Source: an uncultured Lachnospiraceae bacterium (GTDB lineage: Bacteria > Bacillota > Clostridia > Lachnospirales > Lachnospiraceae). From it: 36,270 nucleotides of DNA. The position numbers were made by a program, and so were the translations under genes. Below, piece after piece: positions 19,607-28,321 of the stretch. The DNA lies in NCBI GenBank assembly GCA_947588995.1, contig CANPZI010000029.1:1-36270 (forward strand), read 5' to 3'. Under the pieces are notes generated by a model, which was not told the DNA's origin, ran no database searches, and worked only from the letters and a program-made list of their open reading frames with translations. Each line of letters starts with the position of its first letter. The stretch's first letter is position 1.

Positions 19607-20449
19607 TCACTGATACAGTTTTCTCTTGATCGTCTGATAGATTCCCGCCGTGGCCGGATTCCGTGAGAGCCATGTCCGAAGCGGCTCAAGCGTCAGAATC
19701 ATGATGAATCGATATCTGCGCACCTTACCTGCCGGCATATATCTGCTCACAATCTCCCTGTGTTCCCGCCTGGACTTCTTCCTGCTCTCTCCCGTCTCGG
19801 AAAAACCGCCGCCCTCATAGAGAGCCACGGTGACCGGCATATACACCGTCTCCGCACCGCCCCTGTAATAACACCACAAAAAATGCTCATAGTCGGCCCG
19901 CACTTTATAGGAGAGGTCGAAAGCTTTCTCCCTGAGCAGCCCGATATCATAGAAACAGGCCTGATGACACGGCAGATTGCGATAACAGGCAAAATCATCG
20001 ATCACCGGATTGGACTGCACCAGAGTGCCGGTTTGGCACTCAAAGATATTCCCATAATAGATGCGGCGCGCGTCTGCCGCCTTGTCAGCGCCATGCCGAC
20101 CTATCTCTTCTTTCACACGCCGGAGCACACCGCCGTCATAGAAGCGGTCCCCGCAGTTTAAAAAGCAGACATATTCGCCCCGCGCGCAGCGCACGCCCTG
20201 ATTCATGGCATCATAGATGCCGGTATCCCCGCTTCGGTACACCCTGATCTGTCCGGTTCCCGTCCCATCCCGTATCTCTCCGGCAGCCGACTCGTACGCG
20301 GACAGACAGGCTCTCGTCACCTCGTCGTCGGAACAGCCGTCCTTAATGATAACCTCATAATCCCGCTCTGTCTGCTCCCGGATGCTTTCCATCGTCTCAT
20401 GCAGTTTATCTCCCGCGTTCAGGCACACGACAATAATGCTGAAAGTCAT
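19607..20449 (-). CDS. glycosyltransferase family 2 (WcaE/PglI-like)
   Basis: 280 aa GT-A enzyme starting MTFSIIVVCLNAGDKL, with IIKDGCSDD, SGDTGIYDAMNQGVRCARGE and FLNCGD replacing the usual DXD. This wording is typical of the WcaE-like GT2 subgroup in capsule and colanic acid loci. ATG 20449 is preferred: GAGG lies 6 nt upstream, and the codons at 20461 and 20455 have poor spacing. Donor unknown. Confidence 0.85.
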   Translation of the reverse strand: MTFSIIVVCLNAGDKLHETMESIREQTERDYEVIIKDGCSDDEVTRACLSAYESAAGEIRDGTGTGQIRVYRSGDTGIYDAMNQGVRCARGEYVCFLNCGDRFYDGGVLRRVKEEIGRHGADKAADARRIYYGNIFECQTGTLVQSNPVIDDFACYRNLPCHQACFYDIGLLREKAFDLSYKVRADYEHFLWCYYRGGAETVYMPVTVALYEGGGFSETGESRKKSRREHREIVSRYMPAGKVRRYRFIMILTLEPLRTWLSRNPATAGIYQTIKRKLYQ

Positions 20450-20472
20450 TTTCATCCTCATCTTGCGCGCTG

Positions 20473-21609
20473 TCAGTTTACGTCCGACAAAATATTGACC
20501 ATATCGTCAAAGAGAAAGGTCTTGTACGGCAGAATCAGCACGCCGTCATTCCCTGCACGGCTCATGTAGACGGCAAAATAGCAGACTGCCGCCAGAATAA
20601 GCCCCAGACGGAACAGTTTCTGCAGACGCTCACTCCCTATCCTCTTAAGCAGCATCGGCAGAAACAGGATGTGGCTGACTGTCAGATAGTAACCGATGCG
20701 CGATATGATTGGCAGAAACGAGCAGAAGATATACAGCGCAAGCGCTCCAAGGTTCAGGTAAAAAAAGAAGCGGTATCGTCTCTCGTCACTCTCATCCACC
20801 GTCTCCGGCACATTCCCGCATTTTGGCAGATACCGCACCAGAATCGCCAGGGCAAGCACCGCCAGACATCGCACGATATTGATATAACTCGTTCCGCCCT
20901 CCAGATATTCCGTATCTTCATAGGTCGGATACAGGAATACCACCACTTTCAGATAAAAATCCTGAAAGAAAAGAAACGTGGTACAGAACAGCCCCGCCAG
21001 AATCAGCTGCCACTTTTTCCAGGGCAGAGACGCCAGAAAATAGAGCGGAATCACCACCAGCAGCGACTTGTGGAAAGTCGAACCAAGCAGGATAAGCGCG
21101 ATAAACCTGCCCCACTGTCCGCGCAGCACAAACTTCATCGCATACAGCGCAACCGCAAGCGCCAGATAATAGCGCACCGTACTGAACGTCTGGAAGTAAT
21201 ATCCCAGCGCCATAAACAGAAAAAAGGTCAGCGGGAAGTCGTCGCTCTGTTCATACATCGCCAACATAAAAAACAGGAGCGTGACAAACGCATACGCCGC
21301 GAACACGAGCAGATAATTCTCGAAACCCGAAAGCCCGTAAACCAGTTTTACAAACAGATTGAACCCGATTTCCGTCGGCACATAGGCGTCACAGTTGACA
21401 AGATGCATGAACTCCACATATTTCGCATAGTCATTTCCTACATTCAGTCTGCACGCCGACAGCGCAAACAGGAGCAGAAAGACCGCCGCCAGGCAGATTC
21501 GGCTGCGCATCTGCTCTCTGGTCATCCTATACGGTTGTGTAACCGGCCGGTTGTTCACCATGCCCGCGAGCAGCACCGAGAGGGCCGCCACCGCAATATA
21601 CAGAATCAT
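20473..21609 (-). CDS. epsG: EpsG-family polysaccharide polymerase (Wzy-like)
   Basis: 378 aa, about ten membrane segments. ACRLNVGNDYAKYVEF early in the protein matches the EpsG signature (R-x3-G-x-D-Y). STVRYYLALAVALYAM and HKSLLVVIPLYF in later segments also fit. It is expected to polymerise undecaprenyl-linked repeats on the outer face of the membrane, working with the Wzz-like protein two genes upstream. ATG 21609 overlaps the preceding stop (ATGA). I see no other polymerase in the window, so this is probably the Wzy of the locus. Confidence 0.85.
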   Translation of the reverse strand: MILYIAVAALSVLLAGMVNNRPVTQPYRMTREQMRSRICLAAVFLLLFALSACRLNVGNDYAKYVEFMHLVNCDAYVPTEIGFNLFVKLVYGLSGFENYLLVFAAYAFVTLLFFMLAMYEQSDDFPLTFFLFMALGYYFQTFSTVRYYLALAVALYAMKFVLRGQWGRFIALILLGSTFHKSLLVVIPLYFLASLPWKKWQLILAGLFCTTFLFFQDFYLKVVVFLYPTYEDTEYLEGGTSYINIVRCLAVLALAILVRYLPKCGNVPETVDESDERRYRFFFYLNLGALALYIFCSFLPIISRIGYYLTVSHILFLPMLLKRIGSERLQKLFRLGLILAAVCYFAVYMSRAGNDGVLILPYKTFLFDDMVNILSDVN

Positions 21610-22454
21610 CGACCGCCGTCGTCCTTTCCGCCGCCCCGCACGGCTTCACGCACACCTTCTCTCATCAGGGCATAGGCACGCCCGAACGAAATCTCCCGGC
21701 ACATTTCCCGCCTGTGCGCCGCCAGAAAACGATATGCCAGCGGCAGTGCCAGCGGCCCGTACAGATAGTGATACAGTACGCCTCTGTCACGGAAGAATTT
21801 CTCATGATAACCGCTGAACCAGGTGGACTCTCTCTCCGTCTCCTCACCGATACACGCCGTGTGGGAATAGAGTTTAAGTCCGGCTCTCAGACAATCCCGC
21901 AGAAAAAGACTGTCCTCCCCGTTGCTGTATCTCGCGCCGCCGCCGAAAAGCAGCGAGTAGTGCGCATTCGCACGACGAAGCGACTCCAGCTTTGCCGTGA
22001 TGCTGTACGCCGGATACCGCCCATAATTGAGACGGCTTATCCGGTGGATATCCTCGTTCCAGTATGTTCTTCTGGCCGGCGCCACCCTGACGTTGAAAAG
22101 AATCATATCCGCGTCCGGCAGTTCCCCGTATGCCCGCCTAATCTGCTCCGCGTAATCTTCCGACAACACGATATCCTCATCCGAAAAGAGACAGATATCG
22201 CTGCCCGCATGAAGAAGCGCAGTGTTGCGGCTCAGTCCTACGCCCCGCTCCGGCATGGAAAACACCTGTATCCTGCGGCTGGTCTGCCGGCCCTCTTCTC
22301 CGTCCTGCTCCTGCCACTCCCGATAACCGTATCCGCCGCACTGGTTCACAATAACGGCTGGAGTGGAAATCCGCATCCGCCGCACCAGCGCCTCGGGATC
22401 CTGCTCTACCGCCGACACCAATACCTGTATGCTCACAGATGATTGTAATACCAT
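21606..22454 (-). CDS. glycosyltransferase family 2 variant
   Basis: 282 aa. The usual IIVPVYN is replaced by VSIQVLVSAVEQD, but SMPERGVGLSRNTALLHAG, FSDEDIVL (metal site) and the later YSNGEDSLFLRDCL (likely catalytic Asp) are of the GT-A kind found in the polysaccharide GT2 subgroup. The protein ends in a Gly/Asp/Arg-rich tail. ATG 22454 has GAGG 8 nt upstream and overlaps the wzz-like gene by 22 nt. Confidence 0.8.
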   Translation of the reverse strand: MVLQSSVSIQVLVSAVEQDPEALVRRMRISTPAVIVNQCGGYGYREWQEQDGEEGRQTSRRIQVFSMPERGVGLSRNTALLHAGSDICLFSDEDIVLSEDYAEQIRRAYGELPDADMILFNVRVAPARRTYWNEDIHRISRLNYGRYPAYSITAKLESLRRANAHYSLLFGGGARYSNGEDSLFLRDCLRAGLKLYSHTACIGEETERESTWFSGYHEKFFRDRGVLYHYLYGPLALPLAYRFLAAHRREMCREISFGRAYALMREGVREAVRGGGKDDGGR

Positions 22455-23419
22455 CGCAAAAACCTCACATCAGCGTCCCTGATCGTCACACCGGCCGCTT
22501 TACAGCCCTGCAGTTTGAGCTGTTCCAGCTCATAGGCAAGCGATACCCTGTCCAGTCTGCCGTAAGGGATTTCCACCAGTACACCGGCCGCCTGCCGCAG
22601 CCGGTCAAACGACGCTTCCTGCGCCGCAGCTTTGCCGCCCGGAATATAGCTCTCCAGTTTTCCTGTCTGCCGCTCCAGATAAGCCCGGTTCCGCTCCGTG
22701 TCCGCCGCAAGCCGCCCGCCAATCTCTCCCTGCGCACTTTCCGGCGGCAGATATCCCACAAAAGGCAGATCGGTCACACTTTTCAGATCCCCTGCCACGT
22801 AGATGGCGTCGTCCAGCACATACCAAAGCGCCATGCCTAAAAACGACGCCGCACAGGCGAGCAGCACACCCAAGAGCACCGCCTGAAGCAGACGGTCATC
22901 CGCCACCAGCAGCCTGGCCGGATCCTCCTGGATGACCTCAATCTCGCGGAATTCCTTTTCCCGCGCGCCAAGCGCCTCCAGCGAACCGTCCACCGCCCGC
23001 AGGATTTCCTCTGTTTTGGCCGGTTCATCCGTAGTGACTGTGATTGTCAAAAGACGCAGATCGGAGAGAATCGTCGCACTCACCGCCTCCCTCACTTCCT
23101 CCGCGGTAAAGCCGTCGGGAAGATGTAACAGCGCCTCGTCCATAATGCGGGAGGTGGCAATGAGATCGTTCCAGGTGTAGCCGTTATATGCCTGATACAC
23201 CTCCCCCGTCTCGTCCGGGGCGAAATCCAGGTATACTTTGGAGAAAGCCTGATACTCTCTGTTGGGCGCGATCACCGTATGACAGAACAGATAGATACCG
23301 CCAAAAAGCGCGCCGCCAGCCGCCGACATGAGCAGCAGCAGCCACAGCTTTTTCAGCAGAAAAAGCAGCAGCTTTTTTAGGTCCATCCCCTCCGTTTTAT
23401 CATACATTTCCGTTTTCAT
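22433..23419 (-). CDS. Wzz/YveK-like chain-length determinant
   Basis: 328 aa. Two membrane helices (about 17-48 and 180-202) flank an outer domain of about 130 residues, the Wzz/polysaccharide co-polymerase layout. The C-terminal cytoplasmic part (DLKSVTDLPFVGYLPPE) resembles the start of the BY-kinase linker. The Walker A motif of a CpsD/YwqD kinase is absent, so this is the modulator half alone or an unusual fusion with a degenerate kinase-like tail of about 125 residues. The start overlaps the sugar transferase stop (ATGA) with GGAG upstream. It should set polymer length with EpsG. Confidence 0.82.
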   Translation of the reverse strand: MKTEMYDKTEGMDLKKLLLFLLKKLWLLLLMSAAGGALFGGIYLFCHTVIAPNREYQAFSKVYLDFAPDETGEVYQAYNGYTWNDLIATSRIMDEALLHLPDGFTAEEVREAVSATILSDLRLLTITVTTDEPAKTEEILRAVDGSLEALGAREKEFREIEVIQEDPARLLVADDRLLQAVLLGVLLACAASFLGMALWYVLDDAIYVAGDLKSVTDLPFVGYLPPESAQGEIGGRLAADTERNRAYLERQTGKLESYIPGGKAAAQEASFDRLRQAAGVLVEIPYGRLDRVSLAYELEQLKLQGCKAAGVTIRDADVRFLRWYYNHL

Positions 23420-24795
23420 TTCGTCTCCTTCAGCGCAGTCGTCTGCGTGCTGTCCACGCCCTCCGTGCTCTCCGGCTTAATCAGGATTTTCAGCGTCAGA
23501 AGCATCAGCTTCAGATCCAGCCATACGGAATACTGCTCGATATAGGTCAGGTCCAGCTTCAGTTTATCATAAGGTGTCGTATTATATTTGCCGTACACCT
23601 GCGCGTAGCCGGCCAGCCCCGCTTTCACTTTCATGCGAAACGCGAACTCCGGCATCTCCTCCATATACTGATCTATAATCTCGGGCCGCTCCGGTCTGGG
23701 GCCGATAAAGGACATATCTCCCCGCAGGATATTCAAAAGCTGCGGGAGCTCGTCTATCCTCGTCGCGCGGATAAATCTGCCGACCGGTGTGATGCGCGAA
23801 TCGTTCTTGGCCGCCAGCCGCGCCACTCCATCTTTCTCCGCGTCCACCCGCATGCTCCTGAATTTCAGAATATAGAATTCTCTCCGCCCCATCGTGCATC
23901 TGATCTGTTTATAAAATACCGGCCCGCCATCGTACACCTTAATGGCAATCGCAGTAAGCAGCATAACGGGAGACGCGATGACAAGCAAAAGCAGCGAGCA
24001 GACCAGATCGATCAGACGCTTGGCAATTCTCTGCTCTATCTTGAGCGCATACTCTCTCGTCAGATAAATCGGCGTGTCGAAGAGATGAAGCTGGTCCGCC
24101 CCTTTCACCAAAACGTCCGATATCTTTGGCATCATATACACACGCACGGCTCGGCTGTAGCAGTATTTGAGAAGATAGTTTCTGTCCGCGACCGGAATAT
24201 CCCACAGCACGACAGCCCCGTATCCGTTTGTGATCTCTTTCCTGACGGCCTCTACACCCTCTGCGATATTCATGCTCTTGCTGATCTTATACTTCTCCCT
24301 GCGCGACTTAAACTTCGCCACGATATCGTCAATCGGACGCTCCCCGTGAATGATCAGGATGCTGCGCGGCGGAAAAGCCTTGTAGTAAAAAGTATTGCAC
24401 ACAAACACCCACACGATCGAAAACGCCGTCTGTATGAGCATCGTCAGCGCGATCGGCCTGACCTTGACCACCCAGTTCGCCATCAGGGAAATCTGGAAAT
24501 AAGAAATAACATTGGCAAATAAAAGCGCAAAAAATTCGGAGAGAAACACATCCGTAGGTTTCAGATAACCGATTTTCAATACGCCGTAGGTACTGGCGAA
24601 GAAAAAGAGCAGCACAAAATAAATCAGAATAATAAGCACATGCCCCCTAAAGAAAAAGTTGGCCTTACCATGAGTCTTCAGATACGGATAGTACGCTTCA
24701 AACCAGAAATATGCGTAGATCGCCGTATGAACAATAAGCCCGATAAAGGATAACTGCAATATGACAAATCTTTTCAGCGCTTCCACCCGCTTCAT
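23416..24795 (-). CDS. polyprenyl-phosphate hexose-1-phosphate transferase (WbaP/EpsE-like)
   Basis: 459 aa initiating enzyme: it moves sugar-1-phosphate from a UDP-sugar to undecaprenyl phosphate. Four N-terminal membrane helices and a CoA-binding-like middle domain precede the bacterial sugar transferase domain (from about 258). That domain contains a membrane helix, GGPVFYKQIR, ILKFRSM, TRIDELPQLLNIL (catalytic Asp-Glu) and SFIGPRPERPEI. Length is normal for WbaP. ATG 24795 has GAGGTG about 6 nt upstream. It is third in the assembly operon and supports a Wzx/Wzy-type pathway, though no flippase is in view. Confidence 0.92.
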   Translation of the reverse strand: MKRVEALKRFVILQLSFIGLIVHTAIYAYFWFEAYYPYLKTHGKANFFFRGHVLIILIYFVLLFFFASTYGVLKIGYLKPTDVFLSEFFALLFANVISYFQISLMANWVVKVRPIALTMLIQTAFSIVWVFVCNTFYYKAFPPRSILIIHGERPIDDIVAKFKSRREKYKISKSMNIAEGVEAVRKEITNGYGAVVLWDIPVADRNYLLKYCYSRAVRVYMMPKISDVLVKGADQLHLFDTPIYLTREYALKIEQRIAKRLIDLVCSLLLLVIASPVMLLTAIAIKVYDGGPVFYKQIRCTMGRREFYILKFRSMRVDAEKDGVARLAAKNDSRITPVGRFIRATRIDELPQLLNILRGDMSFIGPRPERPEIIDQYMEEMPEFAFRMKVKAGLAGYAQVYGKYNTTPYDKLKLDLTYIEQYSVWLDLKLMLLTLKILIKPESTEGVDSTQTTALKETK

Positions 24796-24822
24796 AAATC
24801 ACACCTCATATGCAAGCCAATG

Positions 24823-25671
24823 CTATAGTCTTCTGGCTGTCGCCCTGTACGCCCACAAAACAAAATAGCGCGCGCCGGAGAACACGGATAACTTCTCCTG
24901 TCTGCGGTACAGATGCCAGATGCGCCGTATCGCTGCAAATTTGTTGGAAGACAGCGACTTCGGCGGTCGGCGGTAAACCGCAAGCGTCTCATCCAGCCCG
25001 TAAGCCGTGTACCCCGCGCGGAGAATCTGCCACCAGGTAGCGGTATCTTCGCTTTCCACAGACGGCATGCGCATCAGTTCATCGGGGATACGCTCTCTGT
25101 CCAGCAGCACCGTCGTGGTAAATATCACCGTCCTCGAAAGAGCTTTTCGGTAAGTCAGCTGCGGCGGCACATGCACCACTCTGCCGGTTGGCCTCGCATT
25201 CTCGTCCCCAAACTCATAAGCTGTAAACACAAAGCCCGCCTGCCTGTCCCGCATAAATTGAAGCTCCCGTTCCAGCTTGCGGGGAAGCCACACATCGTCG
25301 GCATCCAGAAAAGCGATATATCTTCCCTGCGCCATGGCAAGTCCGGTGTTGCGCGCCGCCGCCGCGCCCTCATTCACCCGCTTGCGCACCAGTACGATCC
25401 GCCTGCCTGTCCCGTCGGTATATTCCTCCGCCGAACGGATATGCTGCCCCTGCTTCCGCACTTCGCCATCCTGCTCGTCCGCATACAAATCCCGGCGCCT
25501 GTATTTGCCGAGCACGCCGCCAATCACCGCCGCACTGCCGTCCGGCGAACAATCGTCTATCAAAAACAGTTCCCAGTTTTGATAAGTCTGCTCTATCACC
25601 ATCGCAATCGTCTTGGCAATGTACGCCTCCGCCCGGTATACCGGCACGATAATACTGACCAGTTCAGACAT
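24823..25671 (-). CDS. glycosyltransferase family 2
   Basis: 282 aa GT-A enzyme. MSELVSIIVPVYRAEAYI and LIDDCSPDGS form the nucleotide site, NEGAAAARNTGLAMAQGRYIAF leads to LDADDVW (metal site), and SVESEDTATWW carries the likely base. An insertion of about 30 polar residues (around 55-90) separates the IDDCS strand from the next core strand, longer than most relatives. The start follows the previous stop directly (TAGATG), so expression is coupled to the DPM1-like gene. Confidence 0.87.
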   Translation of the reverse strand: MSELVSIIVPVYRAEAYIAKTIAMVIEQTYQNWELFLIDDCSPDGSAAVIGGVLGKYRRRDLYADEQDGEVRKQGQHIRSAEEYTDGTGRRIVLVRKRVNEGAAAARNTGLAMAQGRYIAFLDADDVWLPRKLERELQFMRDRQAGFVFTAYEFGDENARPTGRVVHVPPQLTYRKALSRTVIFTTTVLLDRERIPDELMRMPSVESEDTATWWQILRAGYTAYGLDETLAVYRRPPKSLSSNKFAAIRRIWHLYRRQEKLSVFSGARYFVLWAYRATARRL

Positions 25672-26601
25672 CTATAAGTCCTCTTTCACAAGATAAATCG
25701 GGCGCTTTTTCACTTCCATATAAGTCTTGGACAAATACTGCCCCACTATTCCGAGACAGAACAATTGCACGCCGCTCACTAACAGAATAATACAGACGAG
25801 CGAAGGCCAGCCGGAAGTCGGATCCCCAAACAAGAGCGTCCGTGCAATAATCACCGCAATCATGACAAAGGCGAGGAAACAGAAAAGCGCCCCCATCACT
25901 GCCGCTATGGTGAGCGGCACTGTAGAGAAAGCGATAATCCCCTCCAGCGAGTAGAGGAACAGTTTCCAGAAAGACCATTTCGTCTCGCCTTTCCTGCGCT
26001 CTACATTCTCGTATTCCAGCCATTTCGTCCGATAACCGACCCAGCCGAATATTCCCTTGGTAAACCGATTGTACTCCGCCATGGACAGAATCGCATCCAC
26101 AACCTGTCGGGTCATCAGACGATAATCTCGCGCGCCGTCCACGATCTCCGTCTTGGAAATTCTGTTCATGAGACGATAAAACAGTCTGGCGAAAAAAGAG
26201 CGTATGACCGGCTCGCCTTTCCGGGTGACACGGCGTGTCGCCACGGAATCATACCCCTCTTCAATATAGCGGTACATCTCCGGAAGCAGAGCGGGCGGAT
26301 CCTGCAGATCGGCATCCATCAGCACGGCCAAATCTCCTCTCGCTTTCTGCAAGCCCGCATAGATAGCCGCTTCCTTGCCAAAATTCCGGGAGAAAGATAC
26401 CAGGTGCACTCTCTCGTCCTCATCATGCAGCTTCCTTACTCTCTCCGCCGTCTTATCCTTGGATCCGTCATCTATATACAGGAGTTCTACCTCTATCTCT
26501 TTTTCCCGGAAAAAGGCTGCATTCTTAAACAGTTCATCATAAAAATCCCTCACATTTTCTTCCTCGTTGTAACATGGCACTATCACGCTGAGCAATTTCA
26601 T
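25672..26601 (-). CDS. polyprenyl-phosphate glycosyltransferase (DPM1/GtrB-like)
   Basis: 309 aa. The N-terminal GT2 domain has MKLLSVIVPCYNEEENV, YIDDGSKDKT, SRNFGKEAAIYAGL and LMDADLQDPP; two C-terminal membrane helices follow (about 228-285). This is the layout of GtrB/YkcC enzymes that make polyprenyl-phosphate-linked hexose for membrane GT-C enzymes; a matching GT-C lies at the far end of the operon. ATG 26601 is chosen because it aligns with the family start. Reading further upstream runs into the conserved noncoding leader. The Shine-Dalgarno (AAAGGTG) is about 13 nt away. It is first in the assembly operon. Confidence 0.9.
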   Translation of the reverse strand: MKLLSVIVPCYNEEENVRDFYDELFKNAAFFREKEIEVELLYIDDGSKDKTAERVRKLHDEDERVHLVSFSRNFGKEAAIYAGLQKARGDLAVLMDADLQDPPALLPEMYRYIEEGYDSVATRRVTRKGEPVIRSFFARLFYRLMNRISKTEIVDGARDYRLMTRQVVDAILSMAEYNRFTKGIFGWVGYRTKWLEYENVERRKGETKWSFWKLFLYSLEGIIAFSTVPLTIAAVMGALFCFLAFVMIAVIIARTLLFGDPTSGWPSLVCIILLVSGVQLFCLGIVGQYLSKTYMEVKKRPIYLVKEDL

Positions 26602-26659
26602 ACAAACTATCGCACCTTTCCCGCAATTCGTTTTAACCGCTTCCATACTGCTTCTTTTC

Positions 26660-26745
26660 CCATCTCGGCTGCCGTCTTGATGGAGATACTCGTCAAATGC
26701 CGATTGCCGCAAGCGCCATCGGCACTTTCCTCGTTATTTTACCAT
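26660..26745 (-). repeat. promoter/hairpin leader element, copy 2
   Basis: Matches 14306-14391 with four substitutions; 26679-26738 is identical. The -10 here is TAAAAT (26736-26741) preceded by TGG. The same 10-bp hairpin (26695-26704 with 26718-26727) and tail follow. It lies 58 nt before the start of the assembly operon and directly after the terminator of the Spo0A-like gene, so it is the likely promoter and leader of that operon. Confidence 0.85.
26736..26744 (-). promoter_or_regulatory. extended -10 promoter of the assembly operon
   Basis: Minus-strand TGG plus TAAAAT (26736-26741). The -35 region overlaps the T-run of the preceding terminator and shows no good hexamer, so activity may depend on the extended -10 or an activator. 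Confidence 0.5.
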
Positions 26746-26753
26746 ATCTCAAC

Positions 26754-26780
26754 AAAAAAAGGAAGAGACGTCTCTCTTCC
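26754..26780 (-). terminator. Rho-independent terminator after the Spo0A-like gene
   Basis: An 8-bp perfect stem (GGAAGAGA with TCTCTTCC, loop GACG, 26761-26780) is followed on the minus strand by seven T residues (26754-26760). It lies 12 nt after the stop codon. Confidence 0.88.
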
Positions 26781-26792
26781 CTTTCAGGGCGG

Positions 26793-27173
26793 TCAAACCA
26801 GTCCGTATTCCAGACGGATATAATCCGCTACCGCCGCAATATACTCACTGTTCGTAGGCCGGCTGTACTCACTCGCATTGCTGTAGCCAAACAACCGTTC
26901 AAACAACGTGCTGTTGCCCCGCTCCCAGGATACCTCGATCGCGTTTCTGATCGCACGCTCAATCTTTTGATCCGTGGTCTTGTAGCGTTTGGCCAGATCC
27001 GGATACAACAGCTTCGTGACACTGCACACCAGCTCCATGTCCTCCGCACACATTTCCACCGCACTCCTCAGGTACTGGTAGCCCCTCAAATGCGCAGGTA
27101 TGCCCAATTCCAGCATGAACCCGGAAATGGCACGTTCCAGTTCCTGTCCGGACAAAATATTTTGTTGCAACAT
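26793..27173 (-). CDS. stand-alone Spo0A C-terminal DNA-binding domain protein
   Basis: 126 aa, almost entirely the Spo0A effector domain: GIPAHLRGYQYLRSAVEM, SVTKLLYPDLAKRY, KIERAIRNAIEVSWERGN and RPTNSEYIAAVADYIRLEY line up with the six-helix Spo0A DNA-binding domain, including the recognition-helix region. There is no receiver domain or phosphorylatable Asp. ATG 27173 is chosen because AAAGGAG lies 10 nt upstream; an in-frame ATG at 27245 precedes the promoter -10 and so cannot be used from it. It has its own promoter (27231-27259) and terminator. It is probably a transcription regulator; target sites are unknown, and I see no convincing TGTCGAA box in the promoters here. It could control the adjacent operons or compete with Spo0A. 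Confidence 0.9.
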   Translation of the reverse strand: MLQQNILSGQELERAISGFMLELGIPAHLRGYQYLRSAVEMCAEDMELVCSVTKLLYPDLAKRYKTTDQKIERAIRNAIEVSWERGNSTLFERLFGYSNASEYSRPTNSEYIAAVADYIRLEYGLV

Positions 27174-27230
27174 TCCCTTTTCACTCCTTTTGCACACCGC
27201 ATTATGTATGTAGTTGTATCGCTCAACCTT

Positions 27231-27259
27231 ATCATAGCAGGCCATTCCTCCCCTGTAAA
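27231..27259 (-). promoter_or_regulatory. promoter of the Spo0A-like gene
   Basis: Minus-strand TTTACA (27254-27259), a 17-nt spacer and TATGAT (27231-27236) preceded by TGC. Expected transcript start near 27224, giving a leader of about 50 nt. Confidence 0.75.
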
Positions 27260-27306
27260 TTGTAAGTTATCGCCCGATACGGCGGCGCGCCGGGGAAAAA
27301 CGGCCC

Positions 27307-28284
27307 CTACAGCCTGGCCTGATCCACATTCTCCCGGAACCAGTCATATGCGAGGCGGATCCCCTCCTCCAGTTCTACCTTATGATGCCAGCCCAGGCCG
27401 TGGAGCTTGGCGACATCGGTCAGCTTGCGCGGCGTACCGTCCGGCATATCCCTGTTCCACACGATGTCTCCCTGATAGCCGACGACTCTCCGCACCGTCT
27501 CGGCCAGCTCCCTGATGGTAACTTCCCTGCCCGTACCGATATTCACATGCTGCTCTCCGCTGTAATGCTCCAACAGGAACACGCAGGCATCCGCCATATC
27601 GTCCACATAGAGGAACTCGCGAAGCGGCGAACCTGTTCCCCACAGTTCCACTGTCGGCGAACCGGCTGCCTTGGCCTCATGGAACTTGCGGATCATCGCC
27701 GGCATCACATGCGAACCTGACAGATCGTAATTGTCATGCGGTCCGTAGAGATTGGTTGGCATACAGCTGATAAAATCATCCCCGTACTGTCTCTTATAGA
27801 ACTTGCACATCTCCAGTCCGGCGATCTTGGCGATAGCGTACGCCTCGTTCGTCTCCTCCAGAGGTCCGGTCAGGAGCGCGTCCTCCGGTATTGGCTGCGG
27901 CGCCATCCGCGGATAAATACAGGTGCTTCCCAGAAACAGCAGCTTTTTTACCTGATAATCGTGACAGCACTTGATCACGTTGCACTGTATCTGCATATTC
28001 TCATAGGCAAACTCCGCAGGCGTTGTATTGTTCGCATTGATGCCGCCCACCTTGGCCGCCGCCAGCACCACGACATCCGGCTTCTCCGACTCGAAAAAGT
28101 CACGGACAGCCTGCTGATTGGTCAGGTCCAGTTCCCTGTGCGTCCTGCCGATGATGTCAGTATACCCTTTTGCCTGCAGATTTCTCACAATCGCGCTGCC
28201 CACCAGCCCCCGGTGGCCCGCCACATAAATCTTGTCTGTCAGACAGATTCCCCCTGTCTTTGTCTGCTTCTCTGCTCCGTTCAT
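27307..28284 (-). CDS. fcl: GDP-L-fucose synthase
   Basis: NADPH-dependent epimerase/reductase converting GDP-4-keto-6-deoxymannose to GDP-L-fucose. [15 protein letters not shown] (cofactor loop), [27 protein letters not shown] and the Tyr-Lys pair in [15 protein letters not shown] are diagnostic. About 325 aa. ATG 28284 has GGAGAG directly upstream and gives a short polar extension before the core; an ATG at 28341 would overlap the upstream gene. Last gene of the gmd operon, 37 nt after the membrane protein. No clear terminator follows. Confidence 0.93.
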   Translation of the reverse strand: MNGAEKQTKTGGICLTDKIYVAGHRGLVGSAIVRNLQAKGYTDIIGRTHRELDLTNQQAVRDFFESEKPDVVVLAAAKVGGINANNTTPAEFAYENMQIQCNVIKCCHDYQVKKLLFLGSTCIYPRMAPQPIPEDALLTGPLEETNEAYAIAKIAGLEMCKFYKRQYGDDFISCMPTNLYGPHDNYDLSGSHVMPAMIRKFHEAKAAGSPTVELWGTGSPLREFLYVDDMADACVFLLEHYSGEQHVNIGTGREVTIRELAETVRRVVGYQGDIVWNRDMPDGTPRKLTDVAKLHGLGWHHKVELEEGIRLAYDWFRENVDQARL

Positions 28285-28321
28285 TTTTCTCTCCGTTTCC
28301 GAGGCCGCGCCTCTTTTATTT

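Noticed and set aside
26602..26712. N-terminal extension of the DPM1-like protein by 37 residues
   Set aside because: The extension is translated leader-repeat sequence that is noncoding in front of pseB; family members start at MKLLSVIVPCYN.
26600..27260. Spo0A boxes (TGTCGAA) near the Spo0A-like gene and leaders
   Set aside because: Only 5 of 7 matches (for example CGTCAAA in the leader), which is expected by chance.
27260..27306. Terminator after fcl
   Set aside because: GGCGCGCC and GGGG/CCCC pairings are present but no T-run follows on the minus strand.
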